A stretch of DNA of 64,000 bases from Streptomyces fuscichromogenes (GCF_014645815.1 NZ_BMML01000007.1:124001-188000), one strand, 5' to 3'; shown: positions 17,315 through 24,968, counted from the stretch's first letter. Translations and numbers: made by a program. Notes: generated by a model from the letters alone, not told the origin.

Positions 17315-18742
17315 ATGAGTGTTCGGCAACGGAACGTGCTGTGGACGTTCTTCTGCTGTGGCCTGGGCGTGGCCATGGTGTCGCTCGACAACCTCGTCGT
17401 CATCACGGCCCTGCCGTCGATCCGCGAGGACCTCGGCGGGAGCATCCAGCAACTGGAGTGGACCGTCAACGCGTACACCCTCACCTACTCGGTGCTCATG
17501 CTGACCGGCGCGGCGCTCGGGGACCGGTTCGGCCGACGCCGGATGTTCGGCATCGGGATGGGCGTCTTCGTCGTCGCGTCGGCCGCGGCCGCGCTGGCCC
17601 CCGGTATCGGCGCCCTGATCGCCGCACGCGCCGTACAGGGCCTGGGCGCCGCGCTGTTGATGCCGCTGAACCTGACCATCCTCACGGACGCGGCGCCCGA
17701 GCGGCGCCGCGGTGCCCTGCTGGGCGCGATGAGTGCCGTGGAGGGCGTCGCGATCGCCATGGGCCCGCTGCTGGGCGGCGCGGTGGTGGAGCACCTGAGC
17801 TGGCAGTGGATCTTCTGGATCAACGTGCCGATCGGTGCGGTGGTGCTGCCGGCCGCCCGGTGGAAGCTCACCGAGAGCCACGGTCCCAGCCCCCGTCTGG
17901 ACCTGGTGGGCACGGTCCTGGCCAGCGCCGGACTCTTCGGGATCGTCTTCGGCATCATCAACGGGCACGCGGACCACTGGACCGGCGCACGGGTCCTGCC
18001 GGCGCTGGCCGGCGGCGCGGCCGTCCTGACGGCTTTCGTGCTCCGGGAGCTGCGGGTCGAACACCCCATGTTCCCGATGAAGTTGTTCCGCCACCGGACG
18101 TTCAGTGCGATGAACGTCGCCGGGCTGCTGATGTTCGCCGGCATGTTCGGGTCGGTCTTCCTGCTCACCCAGTTCCTCCAGGGGCCACGCGGCTACTCGC
18201 CGCTGGAGGCGGGCCTGCGGATCCTCCCGTGGACCGCCGTGCCGGTGGTCGTGGCGCCCCTGGTGGGCCTGGTCTCCGACCGCGTCGGCGGCCGGACCGT
18301 CGTCGCGCTCGGCCTGGCCCTCCAGGCCCTCGGACTGGGGTGGATCGCCGCCCGTGTCTCGCCGACGGTGCCCTATCCCTCGCTGGTGCCCGCGCTGGTG
18401 CTGTGCGGCCTGGGCATGACCCTCTACTTCACGCCCACCGCGAACATGGTGATGAGCGCGGTCGGCGCCGGGGACCGCGGCATGGCCTCCGGGGCGATCA
18501 GCGCGTTGCGCGAACTCGGCGGCGTGCTCGGTATCGCGGTGCTCGCCTCGGTGTTCTCCGCGCACGGCGACCTCACCACCCCGGACCGGTTCACGGACGG
18601 CATGGTTCCGGCGGTGTGGACCGGCGTCGCCCTGATCGCGTGCGGAGCGCTGACGGTCCTGCTGGTACCGCGGCGCCCCCGGGACAACCGCTCCGCCGAC
18701 GCCGAACCGGCGGTGCCGGGGTGCGTGGGCGACGTGGTGTGA
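17315..18742 (+). CDS. MFS transporter, DHA2/EmrB-QacA type exporter
   Basis: The 475-residue membrane protein has about 14 hydrophobic segments and DHA2 signatures: VSLDNLVVITALPSIREDL at the first helix, LGDRFGRRRMF in loop 2-3, GAALLMPLNLTILTD and GVAIAMGPLLGGAVVEHLSWQWIFWINVPIG (motif C region). It expels small molecules using proton motive force. ATG 17315 follows GGAGG by five bases. Clustering with acyl and E1-like enzymes suggests that it exports their product. Confidence 0.92.
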   Translation: MSVRQRNVLWTFFCCGLGVAMVSLDNLVVITALPSIREDLGGSIQQLEWTVNAYTLTYSVLMLTGAALGDRFGRRRMFGIGMGVFVVASAAAALAPGIGALIAARAVQGLGAALLMPLNLTILTDAAPERRRGALLGAMSAVEGVAIAMGPLLGGAVVEHLSWQWIFWINVPIGAVVLPAARWKLTESHGPSPRLDLVGTVLASAGLFGIVFGIINGHADHWTGARVLPALAGGAAVLTAFVLRELRVEHPMFPMKLFRHRTFSAMNVAGLLMFAGMFGSVFLLTQFLQGPRGYSPLEAGLRILPWTAVPVVVAPLVGLVSDRVGGRTVVALGLALQALGLGWIAARVSPTVPYPSLVPALVLCGLGMTLYFTPTANMVMSAVGAGDRGMASGAISALRELGGVLGIAVLASVFSAHGDLTTPDRFTDGMVPAVWTGVALIACGALTVLLVPRRPRDNRSADAEPAVPGCVGDVV

Positions 18743-18760
18743 CGTGGTGTGACGTGGTGC
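18731..18760 (+). repeat. Three tandem 10-base repeats at the exporter stop codon
   Basis: GACGTGGTGT occurs twice and GACGTGGTGC once without spacing. The first unit encodes the last residues and TGA of the exporter; the other two fill the gap before the Shine-Dalgarno of the LuxR-type gene. The arrangement suggests replication slippage. Confidence 0.85.
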
Positions 18761-18773
18761 GGAGGAGACAGCG

Positions 18774-19505
18774 ATGAGCTCACCGATCAGGATTTTGCTG
18801 GTGGACGACAGGTCCATCGCCCGCACCGGAATCCGGTCCGTCCTCGACGAGGACGGCGGAATCGAGGTGGTCGGCGAGGTGTCCGACCGTGCGAGCGCGG
18901 TGGGCAAGGCCCGTGAACTCCGACCGCACCTGCTGCTCGCCGGTGCCCTCCCGGACCCCGGCGACGCCGTGGAACTGGTCGACCAACTGGCCGCGTACTG
19001 CGGCGGAGCCGGGCCCGGTGTCCTGCTGATCACGCACGAGGGGGGTCCGGGTGCGCGGCGCGCCCTGCGGGCCGGGGTGCACGGGGTCGTACTCCACCGT
19101 GTCACTCCCGAGCAGTTGCTGTCCGCGATCCACGTCGTGGCGGCCGGCTATCGGATCTTCTTCGACGAGGAGGGCCCACGGCCGGGCGGCGGCCGGTTTC
19201 CCGGGGCTACGGAATTCCCCGGCGTCCCGGCTGCGGGGGCGGCGGGATTCGAGATGCTGACCCGGCGCGAGCGGGAGGTGTTCCGGCTGCTGGCCCAGGG
19301 GCTGAGCAATACGGAGATCTCCGCGGTGCTGGTGCTGAGCGAAAACACCGTGAAATCCCATGTGCAACGGCTGCTGGAGAAACTGCACCTGCGCAACCGG
19401 GTGCACGCGGTCATCCACGCCTACCGGATGGGCCTGATGGCACCGCTCTGCCCGGAGCCCGGCAGGCAGCGGACCGGCGACCACGCTCCGGGGGCGCTTC
19501 AGTGA
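18774..19505 (+). CDS. LuxR-family regulator with a degenerate receiver domain
   Basis: The 243-residue NarL/FixJ-type protein starts at ATG 18774 after GGAGGAG. The receiver (residues 5-120) keeps the acidic pair DD at 11-12, but the phospho-acceptor strand reads HLLLAGALP, with Ala56 where Asp is expected, and the conserved Lys region reads HRVTPEQLL. It should not be phosphorylated at the normal site. The C-terminal HTH is complete (LTRREREVFRLLAQGLSNTEISAVLVLSENTVKSHVQRLLEKLHLRNR). Position suggests it is the cluster regulator, responding to a ligand or protein instead of a kinase. Confidence 0.88.
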   Translation: MSSPIRILLVDDRSIARTGIRSVLDEDGGIEVVGEVSDRASAVGKARELRPHLLLAGALPDPGDAVELVDQLAAYCGGAGPGVLLITHEGGPGARRALRAGVHGVVLHRVTPEQLLSAIHVVAAGYRIFFDEEGPRPGGGRFPGATEFPGVPAAGAAGFEMLTRREREVFRLLAQGLSNTEISAVLVLSENTVKSHVQRLLEKLHLRNRVHAVIHAYRMGLMAPLCPEPGRQRTGDHAPGALQ

Positions 19506-19522
19506 GCCTGTGACACTCCGCG

Positions 19523-19559
19523 CGAGCCCTGTTGAGCGCACGGCGCTCAACAGGGCTCG
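19523..19559. terminator. Strong bidirectional terminator hairpin
   Basis: CGAGCCCTGTTGAGCG pairs perfectly with CGCTCAACAGGGCTCG around a 5-base loop (CACGG), followed by TTTCGTT. It lies between the convergent LuxR-type and winged-helix genes and should end both transcripts. Confidence 0.92.
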
Positions 19560-19580
19560 TTTCGTTGCCTGTTGTGAAGA

Positions 19581-20216
19581 TCAGTCGCTGGATTCGAGGA
19601 GATATCCACGTCCGCTCGCGGTCCTGATGCGCAGCCCGAGCGCGACCACCTTGCGCCGGATTCTCATGATGTGCAGGTCCAGGGCGTTCTGGCTGTCCGT
19701 TCCGCGCCGCGCGCGGAGCAGGGCGATCAGCTCGTGCCGGGCCACGAGGGTGCCGTAGCGCTCGACCAACGGCTGCAGCAGGTTCATCTGGGTCGGTGAC
19801 ACGGGCACCATCCGGGTGCCGTACCGCAGCAGTCCGTCCTGATCGAGGACGGGGATCCGGTGCGTGCCGGCTCTGGCCCGGAGCGCCGCCACCCGGGCGG
19901 CGAAGTCGGCCCTGCTGACCGGCGCCCGGATCCAGTCCTCCCGTGAGTCGCTGGGAACCGGCGGAACCGCGCCGTGCTCCACCACGAGGAGCCGGAGGAT
20001 TCCCCGACGCCGCAACTGCTCCAGCTCCTGCACCTCGACCGGCCAGCGCAGGACCCGCACGTCCTGGATGGCTGAGAATAACTGCCCCTCACTGTATTGA
20101 GGCACGAATTGGCTTCCCCTTTCGGATGGATAGAAATATGCGATGCGCCGTTCGTCGTGCTCCCCCTGCTGCATTACTACCTCACTATGCAGCGTGTCCA
20201 AGCGTCGCTGCAACAA
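19581..20216 (-). CDS. Winged-helix transcriptional regulator (OmpR/PhoB-type DNA-binding domain, atypical N-terminus)
   Basis: The 211-residue protein ends in an OmpR-type winged helix (about residues 130-208: VSPTQMNLLQPLVERYGTLVARHELIALLRARRGTDSQNALDLHIMRIRRKVVALGLRIRTASGRGYLL). The N-terminal 110 residues (IAYFYPSERGSQFVPQYSEGQLF, LLVVEHGAVPPVPSD, DFAARVAALRARAG) look like a shrunken receiver-like domain with no recognisable phospho-acceptor Asp site. No kinase is nearby. It faces the LuxR-type gene across a shared terminator and is divergent from the ketosynthase gene, which it may control. Confidence 0.8.
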   Translation of the reverse strand: MLQRRLDTLHSEVVMQQGEHDERRIAYFYPSERGSQFVPQYSEGQLFSAIQDVRVLRWPVEVQELEQLRRRGILRLLVVEHGAVPPVPSDSREDWIRAPVSRADFAARVAALRARAGTHRIPVLDQDGLLRYGTRMVPVSPTQMNLLQPLVERYGTLVARHELIALLRARRGTDSQNALDLHIMRIRRKVVALGLRIRTASGRGYLLESSD

Positions 20217-20583
20217 CTGAATTATTGAGGCCCCGTCCGGTTATCTCCATAAAATAGGACAGGTGGTGGACTGCTAATAGTTCTAATGGTCCTTTGTGTG
20301 GCCCACCGGACCTGCCCGTATCTCGTGAAAAAGAGTGAAGCGCCGGGCCGTGCGGGGAGAGTAGATTTCTCCGGGCGGATGTATCGAAGGAAGCGGTCGA
20401 TATTCGAAGGCGCCGGGAAACACATGAAAAGGGCCGAAGAAATTCTCACCACCGGGGAATTACTGATCGCCATTATGGCGCTCGTGCGGGCCGGACTCCC
20501 ACGGACCTCGGGGGAGACTCCGGGGAACCTCCCGCCGGCGACGCAAGGCAAGAGACAGGAACACCACGCGGAAGGAACCCGTC
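20217..20583. other. AT-richer divergent promoter region
   Basis: About 370 bases separate the winged-helix regulator and the ketosynthase. Bases 20220-20300 and 20390-20470 are clearly richer in A/T than the genome, as expected for promoters in both directions. An open frame from ATG 20424 to 20603 lacks a ribosome-binding site and overlaps the ketosynthase start, so I do not call it. Confidence 0.5.
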
Positions 20584-21909
20584 ATGCTGCCCGCGACCAC
20601 TGAAGCGAACCGGCCCCGCGCCGGCCGGCGTACACCCCCGAGCACCGAGGTGCTGGTGACGGGCCTCGGCGCGACCACCCCGCTCGGCGGTGACGTTCCG
20701 TCCAGCTGGGCGGCGCTGCTGTCCGGACGGTCCGGCGTCTCCCGGCTGGACGCCCCCTGGGCCGAGCAGCTGCCCGTCCGCATCGCGGGCGCCATGTACG
20801 AGGACCCGGCCGACCGGCTGGACCGGATCCAGCGGCGGCGGCTGGACCGCAGTCAGGCTGCCGCGGTGGTGGCGGCCCGGGAGGCGTGGACGGACGCCGG
20901 CGCGCCGCCGGTCGAGGCCGAACGGCTCGCGGTGGTCGTGGGGACCGGCATCGGCGGCGGGCTCACCCTCCTCGAACAGGACGACCGGCTGGAGGAACGG
21001 GGCCCACGCGCCATCTCCCCGTACACGGTGCCCATGCTGATGCCCAACGGCAGTGCCGCGGCGGTCGGGCTGCTGCTGGGCGCCCGGGCGGGCACGCACG
21101 CGCCGACCAGCGCCTGTGCGTCCGGCGCCGAGGCGCTGGCGGTCGGCACGCTGCTGATCCGTTCGGGCCGCGCCGACGTGGTCGTCGCGGGCGGCACGGA
21201 CGCCTGCCTGCACCCGCTGGCACTCGGCGCGTTCGCCCGGATGCGGGCCCTCTCCCTGCGCAACGACGCCCCGGACCGGGCGTCCCGGCCGTTCGACCGG
21301 GAGCGCGACGGGTTCGTCATGTCCGAGGGCGCGGGCATGGTCGTCCTGGAGCGCGGCGACTTCGCCCGGGCGCGCGGCGCGCGCGTGCACGCGGCCCTGT
21401 CGGGCGCGGGGGTCACGTCCGACGCGTACGACGTGACACTCCCGGCCGCGGAGGGCCAGACCCGGGCCATCAGGGCGGCGTTACGGGACGCCGGCCTGAC
21501 CGGGGCCGACATCGACCATGTGAACGCGCATGCCACCGGCACCCCGGTGGGCGACGTCACCGAGGCAGGGGCGGTACGGGAGGCCGTGGGCCCGCATCCG
21601 GCGGTCACCGCCTGCAAGTCCGCCACCGGCCACCTGCTGGGTGCCTCCGGCGCGGTCGAGGCCGTCTTCACCGTCCTCAGCCTGGAACACGGGCTGATCC
21701 CCCCGGTCCGCAACCTGGACCAGGCGTCGGACGGGATCGAGCTCGACCTGGTGTCCGGCGAGCCGCGGCGGGTCCCCGCCCGGGCGGCGCTGTCCACGTC
21801 CTTCGGGTTCGGGGGCCACAACGTGGTGCTCGCCTTCACGAGGCAGCACGCGGTGCGGCCCGGTCCCGACAGGCCGTCAGAAGGCGTGCGACGGCCGCCG
21901 GGTGGGTGA
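20584..21909 (+). CDS. Beta-ketoacyl-ACP synthase (KAS II/FabF-like)
   Basis: The 441-residue thiolase-fold enzyme carries out decarboxylative Claisen condensation. The N-terminal VLVTGLGATTPLGGDV, the nucleophile Cys178 in TSACASGAEA, the first His in NAHATGTPVGD and the second in CKSATGHLLGASGA give a full Cys-His-His triad, and the ending FGFGGHNVVLAF is typical. The first 20 residues are an unconserved extension. No chain-length factor or ACP gene adjoins it, so it probably works alone with the cellular ACP. Its 3' end overlaps the convergent fusion gene by 74 bases. Confidence 0.93.
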   Translation: MLPATTEANRPRAGRRTPPSTEVLVTGLGATTPLGGDVPSSWAALLSGRSGVSRLDAPWAEQLPVRIAGAMYEDPADRLDRIQRRRLDRSQAAAVVAAREAWTDAGAPPVEAERLAVVVGTGIGGGLTLLEQDDRLEERGPRAISPYTVPMLMPNGSAAAVGLLLGARAGTHAPTSACASGAEALAVGTLLIRSGRADVVVAGGTDACLHPLALGAFARMRALSLRNDAPDRASRPFDRERDGFVMSEGAGMVVLERGDFARARGARVHAALSGAGVTSDAYDVTLPAAEGQTRAIRAALRDAGLTGADIDHVNAHATGTPVGDVTEAGAVREAVGPHPAVTACKSATGHLLGASGAVEAVFTVLSLEHGLIPPVRNLDQASDGIELDLVSGEPRRVPARAALSTSFGFGGHNVVLAFTRQHAVRPGPDRPSEGVRRPPGG

Positions 21910-23569
21910 CCTGGGGGCAGTGCCCCGCGGCCTCGATCACCGTGACCGGCCTGTCCACGGGCTCGGCCGGCGCGTCCGCCGACCCGACGACGATCTCCAC
22001 GGGCAGCCGCAACTCCCGCAGCACCCGGCGCAGTTCCGCACGCCGGCGGTGGGCGTCGCGCACGGCGGCGACCACCCGGCGGGCGGCCCCCGCACGCCGC
22101 AGGTCCAGCGTGAGAGCGTCCGGACCGGGGCCCTCGGGCAGGCCGAGCGAACGGGCCAGCCGGGCGGCGGGGGCCGCGCGCAACAGCGGTACGGCCAGCG
22201 GCGAGCGCAGCAACGCGGCGGACGGCCGCTGCAGGAAGGCCGGTGCGATCAGCACGAGTGCGGCGAGACGGTCGGGGTGGGCCGCGGCGTAGCGCAGGGC
22301 GGGGCCGCACGCGAGCGAGTGCGCCACGAGCACCGGCCGGGTCTCCACCGGGCGCAGCAGGTCGGCGAGCCAGTCGTCGAGAGTTCCGGTGCTCGCTCCC
22401 GACCTGCCGAAGCCGGGAAGGTCGGGAGCGAGCACGGGCGCGTCCAGGCGGTCCGCCGTCCCCGCCCAGGCGTCGGCGCTCAGCAGGAGCCCGTGCAACA
22501 GCACGTATCCGGGGCGCCGTCGCTCTCCCGTCACCCAGGTCCGGGTGCCCGCCACGCCGTGGAAGCCGTACGGACGGGGGCACCGGCCGGAGCGGCCGAA
22601 GCGGGTGGCGACCAGGTCGTCCGCCCAGGCGCGCAGCGCCTCCCGCACCGGCGCCATGGACAGTCCGTGCGCCGCGGACAGGGCACGGGCGGGGGCCGTG
22701 TCGTAGCGGTCGGCCGACAGGAACGACAGGGTCTCGGGATCCGCCCGGGTGATCGCACGGGGCAGTCTGCGCAGCACCCCCACCGGGACCGAGCGGCGCG
22801 GTGCGCGTACCCCCATGTGCTCCGCGAGCAGGCCGACCAGCGCCGGCAGTTCGGGGGTCGCGTCGTCCAGCACCCAGTAGGCGCGGCCCGCGCTCCCGGG
22901 GTCCTGCGGAAGCGCGGCCAGGAACCCGACGAAGTGGTCCAGGGTCACCACCGGAAGGAAGATGCCGGGACCGCCGGGCAGGGCCGGCAGCCGGCCCCGC
23001 CACAGACCGGCGACCACCTCGGCCAGCCCGAGGTACTGTCCCGGCCCGATCACCGTGCTGGGATTGGCGATGCTCAGCGGCACCCCCAGTGCGCGGGCGG
23101 CGGCCCGCACCGCCGCGTCGCCCTCCTGCTTCGAGGCCTCGTAGGCACCCTGCCGGCGGTAGTCCGGCGGCCGCCGGTGTGCGGCGGCCATGCGGTAGCC
23201 GCTGATGTGGACCACCCGGCGCAGCCTCGGCAGGCCCGCCGCCCACTCGACCACATGCACGGCGCCCGTCACGTTGACCGCCCGCGCCTCGGCCGCCGCG
23301 ATGCCGAACGCGAAACGGGCCGCGGTGTTGTAGACGTCGCGGATCCCGGACAGCCCCTCGTCGGGAAGACCGAGACCGGGAGCGGTGATGTCGGCCCGGA
23401 CCACCGCCAGAGCGGTACGGTCCACCCCCTGCCCGTCGAGCCACGCCGTCAGCCCGTCCCCGGAACCGCGCACGGCTGCCACCACCCCCCGGCCGCCGCG
23501 CAGGAGTTCGGCCACCAGGGAGCGGCCGATGAAGCCCCCGGCGCCGAAGACGATCGAGTCCGAGAGCAT
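21836..23569 (-). CDS. Fusion protein: NAD-dependent epimerase/ketoreductase plus alpha/beta hydrolase
   Basis: The 577-residue protein joins two enzymes. Residues 1-330 are an extended SDR: GAGGFIGRSL for NAD(P) binding and the Tyr143-Lys147 pair in GAYEASK, with ISGYR on the Ser strand. Residues about 350-577 are an alpha/beta hydrolase: LLHGLLLSADAW near the oxyanion hole, the nucleophile elbow VAHSLACG (Ser418), an acid candidate in GSADAP and the His in EAAGHCPQ. The domain pair recalls OleD (ketoacid reductase) and OleB (hydrolase) of the olefin pathway, and a condensing enzyme is next door, but that one is KAS-type and not OleA. The substrate is probably a beta-keto or beta-hydroxy acyl compound. 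Confidence 0.85.
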   Translation of the reverse strand: MLSDSIVFGAGGFIGRSLVAELLRGGRGVVAAVRGSGDGLTAWLDGQGVDRTALAVVRADITAPGLGLPDEGLSGIRDVYNTAARFAFGIAAAEARAVNVTGAVHVVEWAAGLPRLRRVVHISGYRMAAAHRRPPDYRRQGAYEASKQEGDAAVRAAARALGVPLSIANPSTVIGPGQYLGLAEVVAGLWRGRLPALPGGPGIFLPVVTLDHFVGFLAALPQDPGSAGRAYWVLDDATPELPALVGLLAEHMGVRAPRRSVPVGVLRRLPRAITRADPETLSFLSADRYDTAPARALSAAHGLSMAPVREALRAWADDLVATRFGRSGRCPRPYGFHGVAGTRTWVTGERRRPGYVLLHGLLLSADAWAGTADRLDAPVLAPDLPGFGRSGASTGTLDDWLADLLRPVETRPVLVAHSLACGPALRYAAAHPDRLAALVLIAPAFLQRPSAALLRSPLAVPLLRAAPAARLARSLGLPEGPGPDALTLDLRRAGAARRVVAAVRDAHRRRAELRRVLRELRLPVEIVVGSADAPAEPVDRPVTVIEAAGHCPQVTHPAAVARLLTACRDRAAPRAAS

Positions 23570-23683
23570 GCCGTCTCCTTGCCCGGGCCTGAATGCCGTG
23601 TCGGCGCCCGGGGAACAGGACCGGGAGTCCCGCCCGCGGAGCGGCCCCCACCGTACCGAACGATCCGTGGCGAAGCGGACGAA

Positions 23684-23897
23684 TCACGCCGCACCACACG
23701 ATCGGGGTGAGGTGCGCACGCCGTCCTCGTGGCATGCGCCGGTGCGCCCGCGCTCCGGCAGATCGATGCCCAGCTCCCGCCCAGGCTCCGCACGGTCTCG
23801 CTCAACGCGGGCTGGGACAGGCGCAGTTCATCGGCCGCCGGCGCAGGGAGCCGAGCCGGGTCACGGCCGCTGTGTATTCCAGCTGTTCGGTCCGCAC
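23684..23897 (-). pseudogene. LysR-family regulator remnant (DNA-binding domain only, two frameshifts)
   Basis: From GTG 23897 one frame reads RTEQLEYTAAVTRLGSLRR. After a one-base loss a second reads AADELRLSQPALSETVRSL. After another loss a third reads ELGIDLPERGRTGAC and ends at TGA 23684. Together these are the first 55 or so residues of a LysR winged helix in correct order. The effector domain is gone. It lies beside a decayed sulfur-acquisition locus, which LysR-type regulators commonly control. Confidence 0.8.
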
Positions 23898-23996
23898 CCG
23901 GCGGAATGCGCCGCCATTCGGAGCGGGTTCAAGGGTTTCCCTGTCACGCGTTCGTGAAATTCAATGGTCCGCGATACGAGAACGGTCGGGTTTTCC

Positions 23997-24026
23997 TTGA
24001 CGTCCGTCGGCGCCGACTGCGAGCAT
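23997..24026 (+). promoter_or_regulatory. Candidate promoter of the leader peptide, possibly giving a leaderless mRNA
   Basis: TTGACG and GAGCAT are separated by 18 bases. The second box ends seven bases before ATG 24034, so transcription would begin at or next to the start codon. No Shine-Dalgarno is visible there, which fits leaderless translation. The -10 match is modest. Confidence 0.45.
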
Positions 24027-24033
24027 CGACGGC

Positions 24034-24117
24034 ATGAAGATGCGACTGGACCTCACGCGGCGACGCCACGTCGACCTCGCGCGCGTCTCCAGCGCCTCCT
24101 GTTGCGCCGCGGCCTGA
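24034..24117 (+). CDS. Cys-Cys leader peptide, probable cysteine-responsive attenuator
   Basis: A 27-codon frame, ATG 24034 to TGA 24117, has an LTRRRHVDLARVSS core followed by ASCC and three Ala codons. Short peptides with an RRHxDLxRVxS core and terminal Cys codons precede sulfur-metabolism genes in many Streptomyces. Polycysteine upstream ORFs in actinobacteria are known to sense cysteinyl-tRNA supply by ribosome stalling. Downstream lie flavin reductase, SfnB and alkanesulfonate monooxygenase sequences, so cysteine shortage would plausibly raise their expression. About 440 bases separate it from the next start, unusually far, perhaps because the locus has been rearranged. Confidence 0.72.
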   Translation: MKMRLDLTRRRHVDLARVSSASCCAAA

Positions 24118-24287
24118 TCGGCACCCACCAAGATCCGCCGCGCTCTTCTCCGCCCTCTTCACCTCCCCCTTCCCCGCCCGAATTCAGCGGGCCCGCGTGT
24201 GCACCGCACCGGGCGCCGCCGAATTCCGGCGTGCCTGAAAACTCGTGACAGGAGTTCCGCGTGCCCGCCGCGCCCGTGAAATTCGCC

Positions 24288-24460
24288 GTCGGCGGTGGCG
24301 CCGAGCTGGCCCGGACACCGGGGTGCCGGAGGGCGGGGTGGACCGCGGCGATCATCTTGAGGCGCTCGGTGGCGAGCAGCAGGGCGAGGCTGAAGCTGGT
24401 CGACTCGTGCTGGTACTCGGTGCCGTGGCCGGCCATGTAGCGGACCTGGCTGAGCGCAAC
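24288..24460 (-). pseudogene. SfnG-like flavin-dependent monooxygenase fragment
   Basis: The minus strand reads VALSQVRYMAGHGTEYQHESTSF, SLALLLATERLKMIAAVHP and then, after a one-base frameshift near 24322, AQLGATAD. This matches in order an internal block of about 55 residues of LLM-family dimethylsulfone monooxygenases (ALSQ, G-x-QHES, ATERLKxIAA). Neither end of the enzyme is present. It is transcriptionally opposite to the surrounding sulfur genes and nonfunctional. Confidence 0.75.
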
Positions 24461-24559
24461 TGGAGGCCCGGCTCCCCGACAGCGAGCCCGAACCCGCCCA
24501 GGCCCGCGCCTGACCCTCGCTCCGCCGCGACGCCGCGACGCCACGAAGGAGGCAGCTCC

Positions 24560-24964
24560 ATGGCCACCGTCCTCTCCGTCTCCGGCAGCCCCTCCGCCGC
24601 CTCCCGCACCGGCCGCCTGCTGCGCCACCTCGACCGGCGACTGGCCGCCCAGGGCCACGAGGTCGTCCCGCTCGACGTCCGCACCATCCCCGCCGAGGCC
24701 CTGCTCGGCGCCGACGTCCGGCACCCGGCGATCGTCGAGGCGACCGAGCTGTTCGCCCGCGCGGACGGGGTCGTGATCGGCACCCCGGCCTACAAGGCGT
24801 CGTACTCAGGAGTCCTCAAGGCGCTCCTCGACAAGGACATCACCGTGAGCGAGGACTGCACCCTGGTCCTCGCGCCGGCCGCCGCCGAGGCTCTCACCCC
24901 GGCCGTGGACCAGTTCTCGGTCGCGCTCCTCGGCCGGCTGCCCGCCCTGGCCGCGGCGAGCTGA
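24560..24964 (+). pseudogene. ssuE: NADPH-dependent FMN reductase (SsuE-like) with an internal deletion
   Basis: The frame of 134 residues begins at ATG 24560 after GAAGGAGG. Residues 1-80 match SsuE-type flavodoxin-fold reductases (VLSVSGSPSAASRTGRLLRHL, DGVVIGTPAYKASYSGVLKALLD). The chain then jumps to KDITVSEDCTLVLAPAAAEALTPAVDQFSVALLGR, the family C-terminus. About 45-50 residues, including the loop and strand with the usual TGGS-like flavin contact, are missing in frame. SsuE would supply FMNH2 to the monooxygenase encoded downstream; this version is probably inactive. Confidence 0.7.
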
Positions 24965-24968
24965 CCCG

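Noticed and set aside
20424..20603. Small plus-strand ORF before the ketosynthase (MKRAEEILTTGELL start)
   Set aside because: No ribosome-binding site, overlaps the ketosynthase start, and the second half is unlike a folded protein.
20853..23735. 960-codon minus-strand frame across the ketosynthase and fusion gene
   Set aside because: Low-complexity Arg/Pro/Gly text that is out of phase with the conserved fusion protein on the same strand and antisense to the ketosynthase.
24261..24440. Plus-strand frame from GTG 24261 after GACAGGAG
   Set aside because: It runs antisense to the SfnG remnant, and its protein text shows no family resemblance.
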